Source of the DNA: Aphidius gifuensis
Lineage: Eukaryota; Arthropoda; Insecta; Hymenoptera; Braconidae
Reading direction: 5' to 3'
Length of the DNA: 64,000 nt
NCBI RefSeq assembly: GCF_014905175.1
Contig: NC_057788.1
Coordinates: forward strand, 23,282,154-23,346,153
Numbering within the stretch: position 1 is the first letter of the stretch; each line of letters opens with the position of its first letter. The notes under the pieces were generated by a model that was not told the origin of the DNA, ran no database searches, and was given only the letters and a program-made list of their open reading frames with translations. A program made the translations under genes and the position numbers. Positions 23,317 to 36,434 of the stretch are shown here, in pieces.

Positions 23317-25097
23317 GCCTCTTATTCTATTCATTCAATGTATGTCTTTCTCTAATATATTTATCCTACTCTTCTCACACTTGTATGTATTATTATTATA
23401 TTTATATTAAATAAAAATATGTATCTATTTCACCTTCTAACTTATCATCATCATCATCATATAACTAACACTCCAAAAATATATTGTATATAATTTTTTT
23501 TGTAAAATTATTCATTCAAAAACATATAGCTTCATGATTTGTCAATTACGTATTATGTATTTTTTTATTTTTTAAAATTATTATTATATGATAACTACAA
23601 AAAGACAAAGGGATAAAAAATACGTGATATTAAAAATAACGAATATAACTTTCTAGCGGTATATCGTGATGATTACGGTAATGCCATTGACGCTCACTCG
23701 TATCCTCTTTTTTATTTATTTATTTATTTATTATTATTATAATTTTATTTACTATGGTCTTTACTTCTCATCATCTTTGAATGTGATGCTTAGTTCATGC
23801 AGTCGACCTCAACTCATCAGCATATATATACTCTCTTTATTTTTCTATTTTTCTTTATTTATGAATTTAAATAAATAAATAAATAATAATATAATTTGTA
23901 TACTAAAAATATAGGTTAAAAAAATTATATAAAATCGTGTTATTGGTTAAATTATTTAGGCACGATTTAATATATATATAACTATAGATTTAGATATTTC
24001 AAAAATCTGGAGTAAAATTTTTATTAAAATTGAGCTAAAAAAATTATCCCACACACACACTAGCTAGCTAAAAAAATTTGTTTTATAATAAAAAATATTT
24101 AAACAATATTAAATTATATATTTAATTATAAGTCATTTAAACATTATTTTTCATTTAGTAAAAATTAAGATAATAATGTTGATGAGCATTATGATGAAAA
24201 AGTAACATAAGCTGACGTTTCGACCTTTAAGAAAAATCGTCACGATCGTATATCAACTTCCGCCTGCCTTATTATTTAAAAAATCATCAGAAAATTGACT
24301 GAAGGATTAATGATAATAATAAAAAAATAAATAAAATTATTATATCTTTTTATCATATGTACATCCCACGTGCTTATTCATGACCATTCGCGATATATTT
24401 TTTTTTTCATATATTTACACTTAATATTATTTTTAATTTTGTTAATTACAAATAAAATACTCCCACAATAAAATTCCGCTATATATTGATATCCTTGATA
24501 AAGAAAAAAAAATATAATACAAGAAACTTTCAGAAATATTTTCAATTATTTTATCCCAAAAATACTACTTGTTTTTTTTTTTTTTTTTTTTACCGACAAA
24601 ATTCTATTGTAATTTTTAAATCTTTAAAAATTATACCCAGGATAAATTTTTTTATTAATATATATATATATATTTTTTTCAAGAAAATCAAATTGTAATT
24701 GATTGTATTTACCTTCTCGTTGTTATCTCACGCGAATAACATGGTTCATTATACATAAACCTCCCACGTTTATTTATTTATTTATTTATTTTTCATAATA
24801 TTATACACGACAATGTTGAAATTGCACCTCTTGGCTACCAGTATAAACAACAATTTTATTATTATTATTTTATATTAAAAAAACAAAGTTATTAATATTA
24901 TTTATATTTATTTATATATATTTTTAACGTATATATTATGCTGTTGTTGATGATGATGGGTTATTCGTAAAAGTGCCAACCTGACTATCATATTATCTCC
25001 TTGAAATTTTATCCTTTACTTGTGCTCAAAAAAAAGATAGGGACTATTATGATGAGAGAATAAATTTTATATGAATATTAATAAGGAATTCTTGTCG

Positions 25098-25132
25098 TTG
25101 ACGACGACGACGAAGACGAAGACGAAGACGAC
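25098..25132 (+). repeat. GAC/GAA trinucleotide microsatellite
   Basis: Tandem (GAC)n changing to (GAAGAC)n, about 35 bp, unusually GC-rich for the region. No coding frame around it is supported. Confidence 0.7.
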
Positions 25133-27547
25133 AAACGCAACTCTCTGAGACCGCGCCTCAAAATAATTATCATCGCGTTTTAATATTTCCTGATATAAAT
25201 ATATTCAATTTATTTTTTTAAAATTATTTTAGTTTAATTGAAAATTTATTAACGTTCATTATATAGCTGTATTCAGTTTTATTATTTATTGTTTCTAAAA
25301 ACAAAAAAAAAAAAATAAAAAATAATATATATTTACTTTGAAGCAAAGTAAAAAAAAAGGAGTAAAAAAAAATGAAAGAAAGACCATATCTTTGAAGCAT
25401 CCTGACCCAACGTAACGCTACTTCTTGGTTACTGTGATGTGAAGAAGGACAAACAGTTTGTAACAGTACTTTCTTGCTGGTTTTATACAAAACGAGTGCC
25501 AACAAGAAGAGTAATATACCGAGGCACCGACCTTAAACTCTCTACGTTATTTTATACCTTTGATCTTAACAACAAATAAAACACTCGAGAAAAATAATTG
25601 CAATAAATATATCTAATTTTTTTTTTTGTCTTAACAATTTAATTGTACAAAGAAGATGAAAGAAAACAATAAAATACACACGCACACACACACACACACG
25701 CACGCAAAAGTTATTGTTCAATAATAAATTATAAAATTGAGAAAAAAAAGAGTGAGAATTTTATTTAAAAAAATTATTCTCATTAAAATTTAAAATCTAA
25801 TATTATTTTTTGCAATATATAAAAATAATTAAGTAATTATTAATATATTATTGAATAAGATTGTTTCATTAGAGAATGGTAATTTTATGACTTTGACGTT
25901 GTCCTCGTGTGGTTTTTACATAAATTATTATTTTGAAAAAACATATTTTTTTTATAATTATTTTTATGTCAATCATATTGCCTAGTAGTATATCCTAACA
26001 TTATTGCAAATTAAATTTTCAAAATGTCAAGGTTAATATTGAAAATAAAATTTAAATATCATATAATTATTCATTAAAAATAATTAAATTTATAAAAAAA
26101 AATATATTTATTAAAAAATATGCAACAACAAGACATTAAGTGCAGTGTAATATGTATATACAATGACACAATGTATTTATAAATTTGCAATAAATAATAA
26201 ATAATAAATAAATTCTTTGAGTGAAAGGAAATCAGGCCCATTAAATTATAACAACCCTCATAGAACAATATCAATTGGAACCAAGCCTTAATACATTGAA
26301 AAAAAATTAAATAAAATAATACATTTTTTTGTATGTTGAAGAAAAATTTCTCCTACAAAAACACATATATATTTTCAAAAATAATCAAGCAAATAGAGGC
26401 AAATTTCAAATAATTCAAAAAAAAAAAATTTCATAATGAACCAAGCTTTTATTTATAATGTTAAAAAAAAATTGAAATATACCTTCAAGTCTTCAAGTTA
26501 AATTAATCGAAAAGTTGAATAAACATACAGTCAAATAAAATGAATAAAAAAAAAATAAATTGCATTTAATGATTGGATAATAATAATAATAATAAATATA
26601 TACATATATATTTATTTCGTCATCGCATGGCTGGCATTAATCGTTTATATATATATATATATATTTATTGCTGATTCGACGAGTTTATTATTTACTTGCG
26701 TAATAATATAATCTGATGCAATTTTTTCTAAATTTTTTATTTTATATTTATTTATATATTGTTTGTATTTAAAAAATAATGATAATTATATATATATATA
26801 TTTCCGGTTAAACAAAAAAATATATTTCTTTCCGGATTCTGTCATGTTAAAACTACATCAGGGTCGATGACGTCTACCCAAAATAGAGAGTGCGGTCGTC
26901 GATCCCACCACCACTACTACCACTATAACCCACCTGCTAATTTATATTTTTATTATAAAAAAAAAAAAGAAAATAATTAATATAAATTTACAAATCTATA
27001 TAAATTAATTATTTTATAATTAATTTTTTAATATATAATGATGACATGACATTAGATAATTTTATTGTGTCATATATATACACAATTGCATAAAAAATAA
27101 TAACAACAAAAAAAAAGAAATTTCAAAATAATAATAATAACAATAATGGTCCCTTTTTTTATCCTTGCTGTGTGTGTTCTCTTGAAATTTTCTCTTTGAA
27201 ATAAAATTGAACAATGTGACGCCGACGAAGAAGAAAGTTTTTTTTTTTTTTTTTGAGGGACATGATTGGTGTATATATATATATATATGATGAAAAAAAG
27301 GAAAAATAAATAAAAGTGTATAGAATGATGTGATGTAGTCTGAAAAAAATTATACAAAGAGACTTGTTTCGAAGGAACACAACCGGGCGTTCCATCGGTC
27401 CGGCTTGAGTGCACGCGGCTAAATCATTGTGTGCAATGTATCCCAGTCATACACATTTTATATCAGTTTTATATTTACATTGGTATGTGTATGTGTGTGT
27501 ATTTGATGCAGTTTGATGAGATGATGATGATGATGATGATGATGAAT

Positions 27548-27660
27548 ATAGTGGGGATAGGAGACCTTGAGTCGCATCACGTGACCGTCAAGGTGCATGG
27601 GGGTAGAGCGTTGAGGGCCTTGACCTTACCGCTGATGTGCTTGGTGCTTGTGCTCTTTCA
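27548..27660. promoter_or_regulatory. GC-rich island with clustered NR5-like half-sites and a CACGTG E-box
   Basis: About 110 bp of mixed sequence in A/T-rich surroundings. It contains TCAAGGTCT on minus (27562-27570), TCAAGGTGC on plus (27588-27596) and TCAAGGCCC on minus (27615-27623), each one or two bases off the NR5 consensus YCAAGGYCR, plus a CACGTG at 27578-27583. The density is suggestive of an enhancer; function is inference. Confidence 0.35.
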
Positions 27661-29420
27661 TTTCGTACTTTACTTTGTACACACAAGTGTGGGCTTATAT
27701 ATATTATATATATACACATTTATATTATTAATAATACTTTTTCTTTTTTTTACTTTTCACTCGGCACCCTTGAAATATCCTTTTTTTTTGTTTTTTTTAA
27801 ACCACAAGAAAATACTCCAAAAATTTTTATCCAAATATATAATTATTTTAATTTTTTATTGTCGTAATATTTTGGATTAATAAAATATAAAAAAAAAGAT
27901 TAAAATGATTTTGAAAAATGATAATGATGAACAAAGAGTTGAGTCATGAATAGGTGCGTCTGCGGTTGAGGTCAGAGAATTTCCTCTATCACGTATATTT
28001 TTACATTTTTTTTTCTTTTTTTATCTCTTTGTTTAATATTACATGATAAAAACCATGAAAAAAAAAAAAAACTATTCTTTTCTCATTCACATATGTATTT
28101 CCTCTATTATGTGAGATAAATAAAAATAGATAACTTTAAATTGATAAAAATTTTCAACAAACACAATTATACTTTGTTTAAAAAAAATAATAATTTATTA
28201 TAATACTTGAAAATTAAAAAAAAAAAAAAAAGCTCTTATTTATTTTCAATATATATATATTAATTGTTATTGAATGATTGGATGATTAATAATTCAAGTG
28301 TTGGTAATGGCAAAATGTAAATAACATGCGTGATAGATTGATGGCGAATGAGGGTCTCACGATAAATTGTATATGTTATATGAAAATTATTGAGAAATCG
28401 CGAAAGAGAGAGAGACAAATATACACGCGTGTGTGTCTTGTGCATAATAGATGTAGACTTGATTTGAAAAAAAAATAAAAAAAAAAAAATGTATATATAA
28501 AAGGGAAGGAGAATATAATTATTATTAACCCAAGTACAAGAGAAAGAAAATACCAAGTGTGGAGCAACGCCCAAAGCATCAGTTATATATAAAAAATTCA
28601 ACATCAGCATCAGGAGCAATATTGTATCGGACACTTATATATACACATATATGATATTGTGGATTATGTTTATAGCTATATATGCGTATACAGTACATGA
28701 ACGAGTTGAGAATGAAAAGAGTTTACCCCTCTTAAACTTGTGAGAATTGCGAGTGTTAAAGCATAATTTATGTAAGAGAGTAGACATTTTGTATGTTTGT
28801 AAAATGGTGGTGTTGGTGGTGGTTAAAGTGGTGGTGGTGGACCGACAGGAATGCAGGTCCTGTGATTATCTATTTATTTTATTAATCGATGGAAAAAAGA
28901 AAAAGTGCGAAAACAGGTTCCGGCACAGGCCTTGGTAAATTCTCACATAAAATTTTTTCAAAAAACTTGAGAGAAATTAAATTTATATATATAACCCCAT
29001 ATGAAATTATTAAAAAAATAATTATTATTATTTATCATTTATCATTAGTAAAATATTTATTTTTTTCAAATATAATTTTATCATTTAAATCGATTATGGA
29101 ATTTCCGGTAAGACAGTCGCTAATCAGAAGGTCCATGGATTTTATTTTATCATCATCATCATCATAATGATTAAGATGAAACTTGAAAAGAAAAAAAAAA
29201 AAAAAAAAAAGGAGAATTTTCGAGAGAAAGAAACCACCGGCAAAGTTTTTTTTTACAGTGTGTACATACACGGTGGTCCCCGATGGAATGCAATGCGTGT
29301 ATAGATATTATATACTCTCCCTTGTCGACCTCGCGTCAACTCTATATCTTTGTCTTTTTTTTTCTATTTATTTTATTATTTTACATTTCTATTTTTTTAT
29401 AATAAAAAAAAAAAACTAAG

Positions 29421-29445
29421 TGTGTGTGTGTGTGTGTGTGTGTGT
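29421..29445 (+). repeat. (TG)n microsatellite
   Basis: About 12 uninterrupted TG units, flanked by a poly-A run on the left. It lies in the Hr39 upstream region. Confidence 0.85.
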
Positions 29446-29979
29446 CCGTGTTGTGTGTCTATAAAAATATACATAAACACAAATTATAAACGTAAATTTT
29501 CTATTGATCTTTATGATTTTTTTCCCACCAATTTTAAACTTGTCTACTATCATCAAATATATTTTTTTTATTAACTTCATTTTATGAGTAACACATACAC
29601 AGCATATAGCATCAAAAAATTTTAATTTTAAAATTTTATATATACATAAGCCCCACGGCAATCATTGAGAATGAACCTTTCATACTAACTCGTTGTACCC
29701 TGCTGTCTGCCATATCGCAAAACTAGCTGTACAATAATTTATTAAATAATATTTTTTTAAAAATAAAAATTATATTCATGCTTCTGGCAGACGAGAAATC
29801 GTCTAGCTTGTATATTTTATATATTTTCATATCACAAAACTTCTTTGTCCTGTTTTATAGTTTAAAAAAAAAATATATATTATTTCTCTTCTTTTTTTTT
29901 TCTTTTTTTTTGTTAATATTTTTTTCAAGGCATATGTATATTGAAATATTAGTCATTTCTTCTAAGCATTTGCCGGTCA

Positions 29980-30085
29980 TGTGCTTGTGTCCATTTCCGT
30001 GCGAAGGTCGTTTACGGGTACCGGAAGTGGGCCGGCCTTGCCTGGACGACCGTTACGCACATGCTCTCACAAAGAGATATGGATA
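29980..30085. promoter_or_regulatory. GC-rich element with an ETS-type site just upstream of the Hr39 coding exon
   Basis: About 105 bp of well-mixed, GC-rich sequence in a near-pure A/T background. It includes ACCGGAAGTG at 30020-30029, a consensus ETS-family site, and AAGGTCG at 30004-30010, one base off the NR5 core. A conserved non-coding element or alternative leader exon is likely. A plus-strand frame crosses it for about 40 codons but has no acceptor or start of its own. Confidence 0.35.
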
Positions 30086-30211
30086 CTCTCATCAAATTTT
30101 GATTTAATTATCAATAATTTTATACTTTTTTTTTTTTTAAATTAATTTATAAACAATATTTAAATTAAAAAAAAATTAATAATGTAAATTTTTGTTTGGA
30201 TTTTTTTACAG

Positions 30212-30365
30212 ATTTGGAGCTACTTGATACAAATAAATAATATATCAAGACGAATATATTTATATGAAGTATATGCGTACTCAGGATGCTAAAAAGATTG
30301 ATGTCACGTGACATAAAAGAAGTTTATTTTTTGATAATTAATTATAATTTAAACATTAGCTGAAA
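30212..30365 (+). other. 5'-untranslated segment of the first Hr39 coding exon
   Basis: A pyrimidine tract followed by TTTTTTTACAG ending at 30211 makes a strong 3' splice site. The exon would run 30212-30570 and contain the coding start at 30366. An in-frame TAG at 30357-30359 shows the coding frame cannot extend further upstream in this exon. Confidence 0.5.
30264..30311 (+). promoter_or_regulatory. Upstream open reading frame before Hr39
   Basis: A 15-codon frame starting ATGAAGTATATG (with a second in-frame ATG) and ending TGA at 30309-30311, 54 bases before the main ATG. It could reduce translation of Hr39. Whether it is transcribed depends on the leader exon starting at 30212. Confidence 0.35.
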
Positions 30366-33300
30366 ATGTCGGAACGTAACGGGCCGACGGAGGGCTCGGG
30401 TTGGTGGTCACCAGCACAAATATGGAAAACTTCATCATCAACATCATCATCAATAACAACATCAACAACAGTTGCATCAACTTCAGTAATAACATCACGT
30501 TTATCAGATACAGGAAAAAATGTATCAGTAACAACAATAAATGTACCCCAAGCACAAGATGTACACGATGGTAAGTTTATTTATTATTATATCTATCTTT
30601 ATATATATTAATTAATTTATATAATTATTATTTTCAGTTAAAAATATAAAATATCTTGGTGGTCAAAATGGTGTAACAGTATCAGTGGTATCATCGTGTG
30701 GTAGTCCAGCATCAACATTAACAGATCATCAATTACCAGAGAATTCATCAGTTGATGATGATGTTGAAGATAGTGATGGAGAAGTATCAAAAATTGATTT
30801 TCGTGGTGTTAATCTTCGTACAAAAAAAAAACGTGATTCTGAATCTGAATGTGGAATAACAACAACAAATAATAATAATAATGTACATCATCAACAACAA
30901 CAACAACAACCAGAAAGACCAATGTCATGGGAAGGTGAATTATCTGATCATGAAATGTCATCAAATACAATTATGAATCAAGATCATGAAGAAACATCAA
31001 TGGAAGGTGTACAAGCATGTAGTCCAAGTCCAGTAACACCAGAAACACAAAAATATCCAATTAAACCAGAACCTGATTATTGTTCAAGTCCTGGATTATC
31101 TTCTCATGAAGCTGTAATGCCACTTTCACATTCTCAACATTTACAAAATCATCATCATCATCATCATATACAAAATCAACAACAACAACAACATCATCAC
31201 CATCATCAATTACAACAACAACAGCAGCATCAACATCATCATCAACAACAACAATTGCACTCTCAGCGAGACGATCAAAATCAACAAAATGATTTACCAT
31301 TAATTGTTGATAAGTTGCTGGATAATTATAATAATACAACACCAAATCACAGTCCAATATTAAATCCACGTCATCATTTAACAAAACATGGTCATACAAG
31401 ATCACAAGTACCATCACCTGATTCAGCAATACATTCGGCATACAGTGTATTTTCATCACCAACACAAAGTCCTCATGCTGCACGTCATTCAGCTCTTGGT
31501 TCTGGTAGTCCAATACCATCATCAACATTATCACGTCAAAGTTTTAATAATTCAACATCATCATTATCATTGTCACATTCATTATCACGAAATAATTCTG
31601 ATGCTTCAAGTAGCTGTTATAGTTATGGTTCTCTAAGTCCACCAACTCATTCACCTATTCAACAACCACGTCATGCACAACATCATCATCAGCATCATCA
31701 TCACCATCAGCAGCATCATCAACATCATCATCATCAACAACAACAACAACAACAGCAACATCATCAACAATCACAACAACAATATCATCAGCAAATATCA
31801 CAAACTGGAAGCCCATTACATTTACCTATATCATCACCATCATCATCATCATCATCAACAATAACAAATACTTATAATAATAATAGTAATAATAATCAAA
31901 CAGATTTATCTGAACAACATGATGATCAAGAAGATTGTAAAGTACCTCTAGCCTCATCAGGCATATCAACAAGACAACAACTTATAAATAGTCCATGTCC
32001 AATATGTGGTGATAAAATAAGTGGTTTTCATTATGGTATATTTTCATGTGAATCATGTAAAGGTTTTTTTAAACGTACTGTACAAAATCGTAAAAATTAT
32101 GTATGTCTTAGAGGAGCAATATGTCCAGTAACTGTTGGTACACGTAAAAAATGTCCAGCATGTCGTTTTGATAAATGTTTAAATATGGGAATGAAACTTG
32201 AAGCAATTAGAGAAGATAGAACACGTGGTGGTAGAAGTACATATCAATGTACATATACAATACCAGCAAATTTAATTGGTAATAATAATAATAATAATAA
32301 TACAAATAGTTTATCTGGTGATAAAATGACTGGTGGTAATTGTAGTCCAGCACCATCTGGTAATGAACATTATCATAGTAGTGGTGGTAGTGGAGGTGGA
32401 GGTGGTGGTAGACATCATTGGAATAATTTAAATAAATTACCAGTACCACAATTATTACAAGAAATAATGGATGTCGAACATCTTTGGCATTACAATGATA
32501 ACGATCGTGCAAGTGGGAGTAGTAGTGGTGGTGGTAATAGTAATACTGCTAATAGTGCTAGTGGTCCTTCAAGTGAATCATTAGATATCGGTAATAATAA
32601 TTTTGAAGAAACAAAAGGAACAATATCAACATCTGATTTATCAAAGGCAACAACAGAAACAACAACAGCGACGACAACAACAACTCCAACCTCATCATCA
32701 TCAACATCAACATCAAATCATGATGATGATAATTCAACAAACAATAATACAACAAATTTAAATCCAAATACAAATTCACCAGATTTTCTATCAAATTTGT
32801 GCAATATTGCTGATCATAGATTATATAAAATAGTAAAATGGTGTAAAAGTTTGCCATTATTTAAAAATATATCAATTGATGATCAAATATTATTACTTAT
32901 TAATTCATGGTGTGAATTATTATTATTTTCATGTTGTTTTCGTAGTATGACAACACCTGGTGAAATACGTGTATCATTGGGTAAATCAATAACACTTGAA
33001 CAAGCAAGACAATTGGGTTTAGCAACTTGTATTGAAAGAATGCTTGCTTTTACTGATAATTTAAGAAGACTAAAAGTTGATCAATATGAATATGTTGCCA
33101 TGAAAGTAAGCATTTTTTAAAAGTATAATTTATACACATTATTGATTATTATAATATTAATTAATTTATTTTTGTTTTTTCAAATAGGTAATTGTACTAT
33201 TGACATCAGATACAAGTGAACTTAAAGAACCAGAAAAAGTACGTTCATCACAAGAAAAAGCACTTCAAGCATTACAACAATATACAATAGGAAAATTTCC

Positions 33301-33454
33301 AGATATGCCAGCTAAATTTGGTGAATTATTATTACGAATACCAGATCTTCAACGTACTTGTCAAGCTGGTAAAGAATTATTAACACAAAAACGAGCTGAA
33401 GGTGAAGGTTGTTCTTTTAATTTATTAATGGAACTTCTTCGAGGTGATCATTAA
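30366..33454 (+). CDS. Hr39: Nuclear receptor Hr39 (NR5B1, FTZ-F1 beta)
   Basis: Exons 30366-30570, 30638-33105 and 33188-33454 have gtaagt/ttcag and gtaagc/aatag borders and phases that join, giving 979 residues. Residues from 522 form the C4 zinc-finger DNA-binding domain: CPICGDKISGFHYGIFSCES with P-box ESCKGFF, then CPACRFDKCLNMGMKLEAIR and the FTZ-F1-box region EDRTRGGRSTYQC, which is the wording of Hr39 rather than FTZ-F1. The N-terminal 500 residues are Ser/Gln/His-rich with long CAA/CAT (opa-type) repeats. A Gly/Ser/Asn/Thr-rich hinge separates the DNA- and ligand-binding domains. The ligand-binding domain ends in the AF-2 helix LLMELLRGDH. The protein binds single extended half-sites as a monomer. 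The ATG has an in-frame upstream stop; other promoters could supply different N-termini. Confidence 0.93.
30840..31800 (+). repeat. CAA/CAT (opa-like) repeats in the Hr39 coding exon
   Basis: Several CAN-type trinucleotide tracts (near 30885-30910, 31150-31260 and 31675-31800) encode poly-Gln/His runs in the Hr39 N-terminal region. They are imperfect mixtures of CAA, CAT, CAC and CAG, and so likely old. They are in frame and cause no break. Confidence 0.85.
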
Positions 33455-36238
33455 TACTTAATTATTTATATAAACATTTTTTTTTTTTTTTAAATCTAAT
33501 AAATAATAATTATTCATTCATCAGATAAAACGAAAAAAAAAAATTTATAAAAAAAAACAATTTAAAAAATGACTGTAATTTAGTATTTAAGATCATTGGT
33601 GAGGGGACACACTTTTTTTTTTTTTTTTTACATAGAAACTTATTTATAGAAATTTTTGAAACTATACATTATATATATAATAAAAAAAAGTAAGAAAAAA
33701 GTAAAAAAAAAAAAATACATATATATAAATTAATAGAGTAAATATATTTTATATTAAAAATTAAAAAAAAAAATAAAAAAAAAATGCTTCCAGCGACAAA
33801 AGTTTGAAAGAACTTGCATTCCTGTCGTTAAAATATATTTATATATATATATATTTTTTTTTTCCTGGAGATAGCCAAGTGTGGCTGATGTCCAGGTGCG
33901 AGTGAGACTGAAATTTTTATAATGACCGGATGAATATTGGGCGCACGCAATTTTTTTTTTTTTTTTATTTTCTTATTTTTTTTTTACCGAGGTAGATGGA
34001 TGATATAGAGTAAATGAATAAATAATTATAATTTTTTTTTTTTTTATACCTTTTTTAAGATAATAATAATCTTGGAAAGTTTGTATTTATGAAAAAATGA
34101 AATAATATTATTGATTTCATGACAATAACGAATCAAGTATTTTCTACCATTTTTGGTCTTTTTTTTTAAAAAAAAATTAACAAATTACTTAAAAAAAAAA
34201 AAAAAAAAATGTAGAATATTTTTTCGCAATGGTGTACTTAATAATGTGAATTTTTTCGTTTTTTAAATATAATTTTTTTACAATTATTATTAGGTATGTT
34301 ATAAAAGCAACGTTGCCTTGTGCCTTTCTCGAAAAAAATATATATTTGTTTATGATGATAAACCGTCCATACTTAATTATTATTATTAATAAAAATAGAA
34401 AATTACGAATTTGGTTTACTTGCAATATACAATTAACGAGGTTTTTTTTTTTGATACAGTAACGAGACTGTGTTTAACAGTGACAAATCCAGTGATGTAA
34501 AAAAAAAAAAAAAACAAAAATGTTATGTAATTGATTAAAAAAAATTTCCACAGTCTCATTGTTATCTATAATATTATTATTTTTATAAATTACAATTTTA
34601 TTATTCACGTGACGTGTATCACATGTGATACACGAACTAACGCGTGCATTATTAAATTTTTGAGCTCGCTTGATATTTTAAAAAATACCAAGTTCATGCA
34701 TTCACTTAGTAATTAACGAAAAAACAAAATTCATTTATGTACCTTTATATTCATGAGAAAAAAAAAAACAAAAAAAAGACTGCAATAATTAGGAACGAGA
34801 AAGAACAAAAAAAAAAAATAATAAATGTATATTAATTAAATAAATAGCAAGTGATTTAAAAAATAATTAATAAAAATGCGCGGGGCAACGTGCAAATAGT
34901 AACGCTGGCGATACATTTTTTTTTTTTTTTTTTTCATAGAAAAGCTAAAAATTGAATAAAAAAATTTGAATTGATGAATAATAATTTACAGTATAACTGA
35001 AAAAATTTCATCATGCGATAAAATGTAAATCTCTTATTGTTTAAATTTCAAAAAAAATACATGAACCTCGGTGATTATGTGCTAAAAAAAAAAAAAAAAA
35101 AAAAAAAATGATAAAATAATTATCACGACTAATACTTAATGTTAATAATAATAACTAAAAAAAATAATCCAGTATTCCCGATGATTTTTAATAATGAATT
35201 GGTATTTAAATGTTGAAGATATATTAAATTAATAAATATTGATCATTATGGTGTAAATATTATCGCAAAAATTAAAAAAAGGAAAATGATTGAAGATCAT
35301 ATTAATTATTATTAAATCATTGAAAGTAATGACTCGCCAACTAAACATTAAGCAAATAGACTATTATTATTATTATATAAATAAACAACTCGATAAAAAA
35401 ATATTGAACAAGTTACGATTGTATTTTTTGTAATCGTTTTTTTTTTATATATATATTGAAAGCAAGTGATAAAAAAATGTTTGCCTGTTAAGAAATAGAA
35501 AAAAAAAAAAAATTACTATTCTATGTTTATATTTGATAACTATTTTTATGATTATTTTTAAATAAATATAATTTTTATATTTACAATTATTAATAAATTG
35601 TTTTGCTGTTTTGTAAAAGCAAGAAAAAAAATAACAACAATAACAACAACAACAACGACAACAACAAGAAAACAACTAAAAAATAAAAAATATGTGTTTG
35701 ATAAATTTTTCCCAGTGCTTCATAAAAAACTGCCAATAATGACAATATTAAAATAAAAAAAATATATATGAAAGTGTGAAAATGGAAGAATGAAATTTGT
35801 TTTTTTTTATTTAATGTCATTCTTTGAAGAGCTTAATAAAGAGACTGTTAACGATCATATTATTATTTGTCTGAAAATAATACAAAGAATTTAATGTTAG
35901 AATATTTGATATTCTGATATGAAGGCTTGAATTATTATTGATTATTTCAACTGTGAATAAAATAAACAGATTAAATTAATTATTTTCATTGATTTTATTA
36001 TTACCCGACTAATCATTTGATTTTAAAAAGCTTGTATTTTTCATGGTCATTCGTTGTATTATTTTCAGAGTAGTGCAAAGAATATTAATTAGTATTAATT
36101 GCATGATGTGGGCTATATAATGATAAGTCATATTGAAACGCTAAATAAACAAATAATAAAAAGGGAAATATAACATGTAGAAGTATTGTTTCATGATAGA
36201 GCAAGTTTCCTGTAAATAAACAAATGATTCAAGAGAAC
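33455..36238. other. Hr39 3'-untranslated and downstream region
   Basis: 2.8 kb of A/T-rich sequence with long homopolymers. AATAAA lies at 33498-33503. GC-richer patches lie near 33790-33950 and 34600-34660, the latter with a perfect palindrome. The 35636-35680 stretch is a CAA/CAACGA microsatellite. No gene was recognised. Confidence 0.5.
34613..34634. repeat. Perfect 22-bp palindrome
   Basis: The half-site CGTGTATCACA is followed directly by its exact reverse complement, with no spacer. It contains CACATGTG at the centre. It sits in a small GC-richer patch in the Hr39 3' flank, next to CACGTGACGTG. It may be a homodimer binding site or RNA hairpin; function unknown. Confidence 0.8.
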
Positions 36239-36434
36239 AGATGCCACTTACCTTTTGGAGCATGATGAGATGTAGATGTTGTCAGGTGATCCCAGAAGGA
36301 AGATGATTCATGTTGTTTAACATACAGGTTACATTCATTTAGGTTTAACATACAGGAATCACAAGCACAACACTGACTCGATAACTGACACAACTTTTAT
36401 CACAATCACTTCTTCAAAAAATGACTCTAACGCT

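Larger units (their letters stand above)
20765..30211. other. Long non-coding region: MCM8/Hr39 upstream and Hr39 leader introns
   Basis: About 9.4 kb without a credible protein gene. It is strongly A/T-rich with microsatellites, broken by some 15 GC-richer islands of 45-180 bp: near 21165, 21622, 22520, 22708, 23280, 24205, 25095, 25380, 26855, 27365, 27548, 28795, 29225, 29650 and 29980. The short open frames inside are low-complexity Phe/Tyr/Ile runs and are not genes. The position directly before Hr39, a good 5' splice site at 22734 and a good 3' splice site at 30211 suggest most of this is the first intron(s) and control region of Hr39. Confidence 0.55.

Noticed and set aside
27070..28634. 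Several open frames of 60-150 codons on both strands (for example 27431-27880 plus, 28260-28634 minus).
   Set aside because: They consist of Phe/Tyr/Ile/Lys runs and microsatellite translations, lack splice support, and overlap A/T tracts; typical chance frames in such DNA.
29778..30107. 109-codon plus frame ending in a non-repetitive stretch (CPFPCEGRLRVPEVGRPC).
   Set aside because: The first two thirds are homopolymer translation, and the rest coincides with a GC-rich element that has no acceptor, start or known homologue. Treated as a regulatory element instead.
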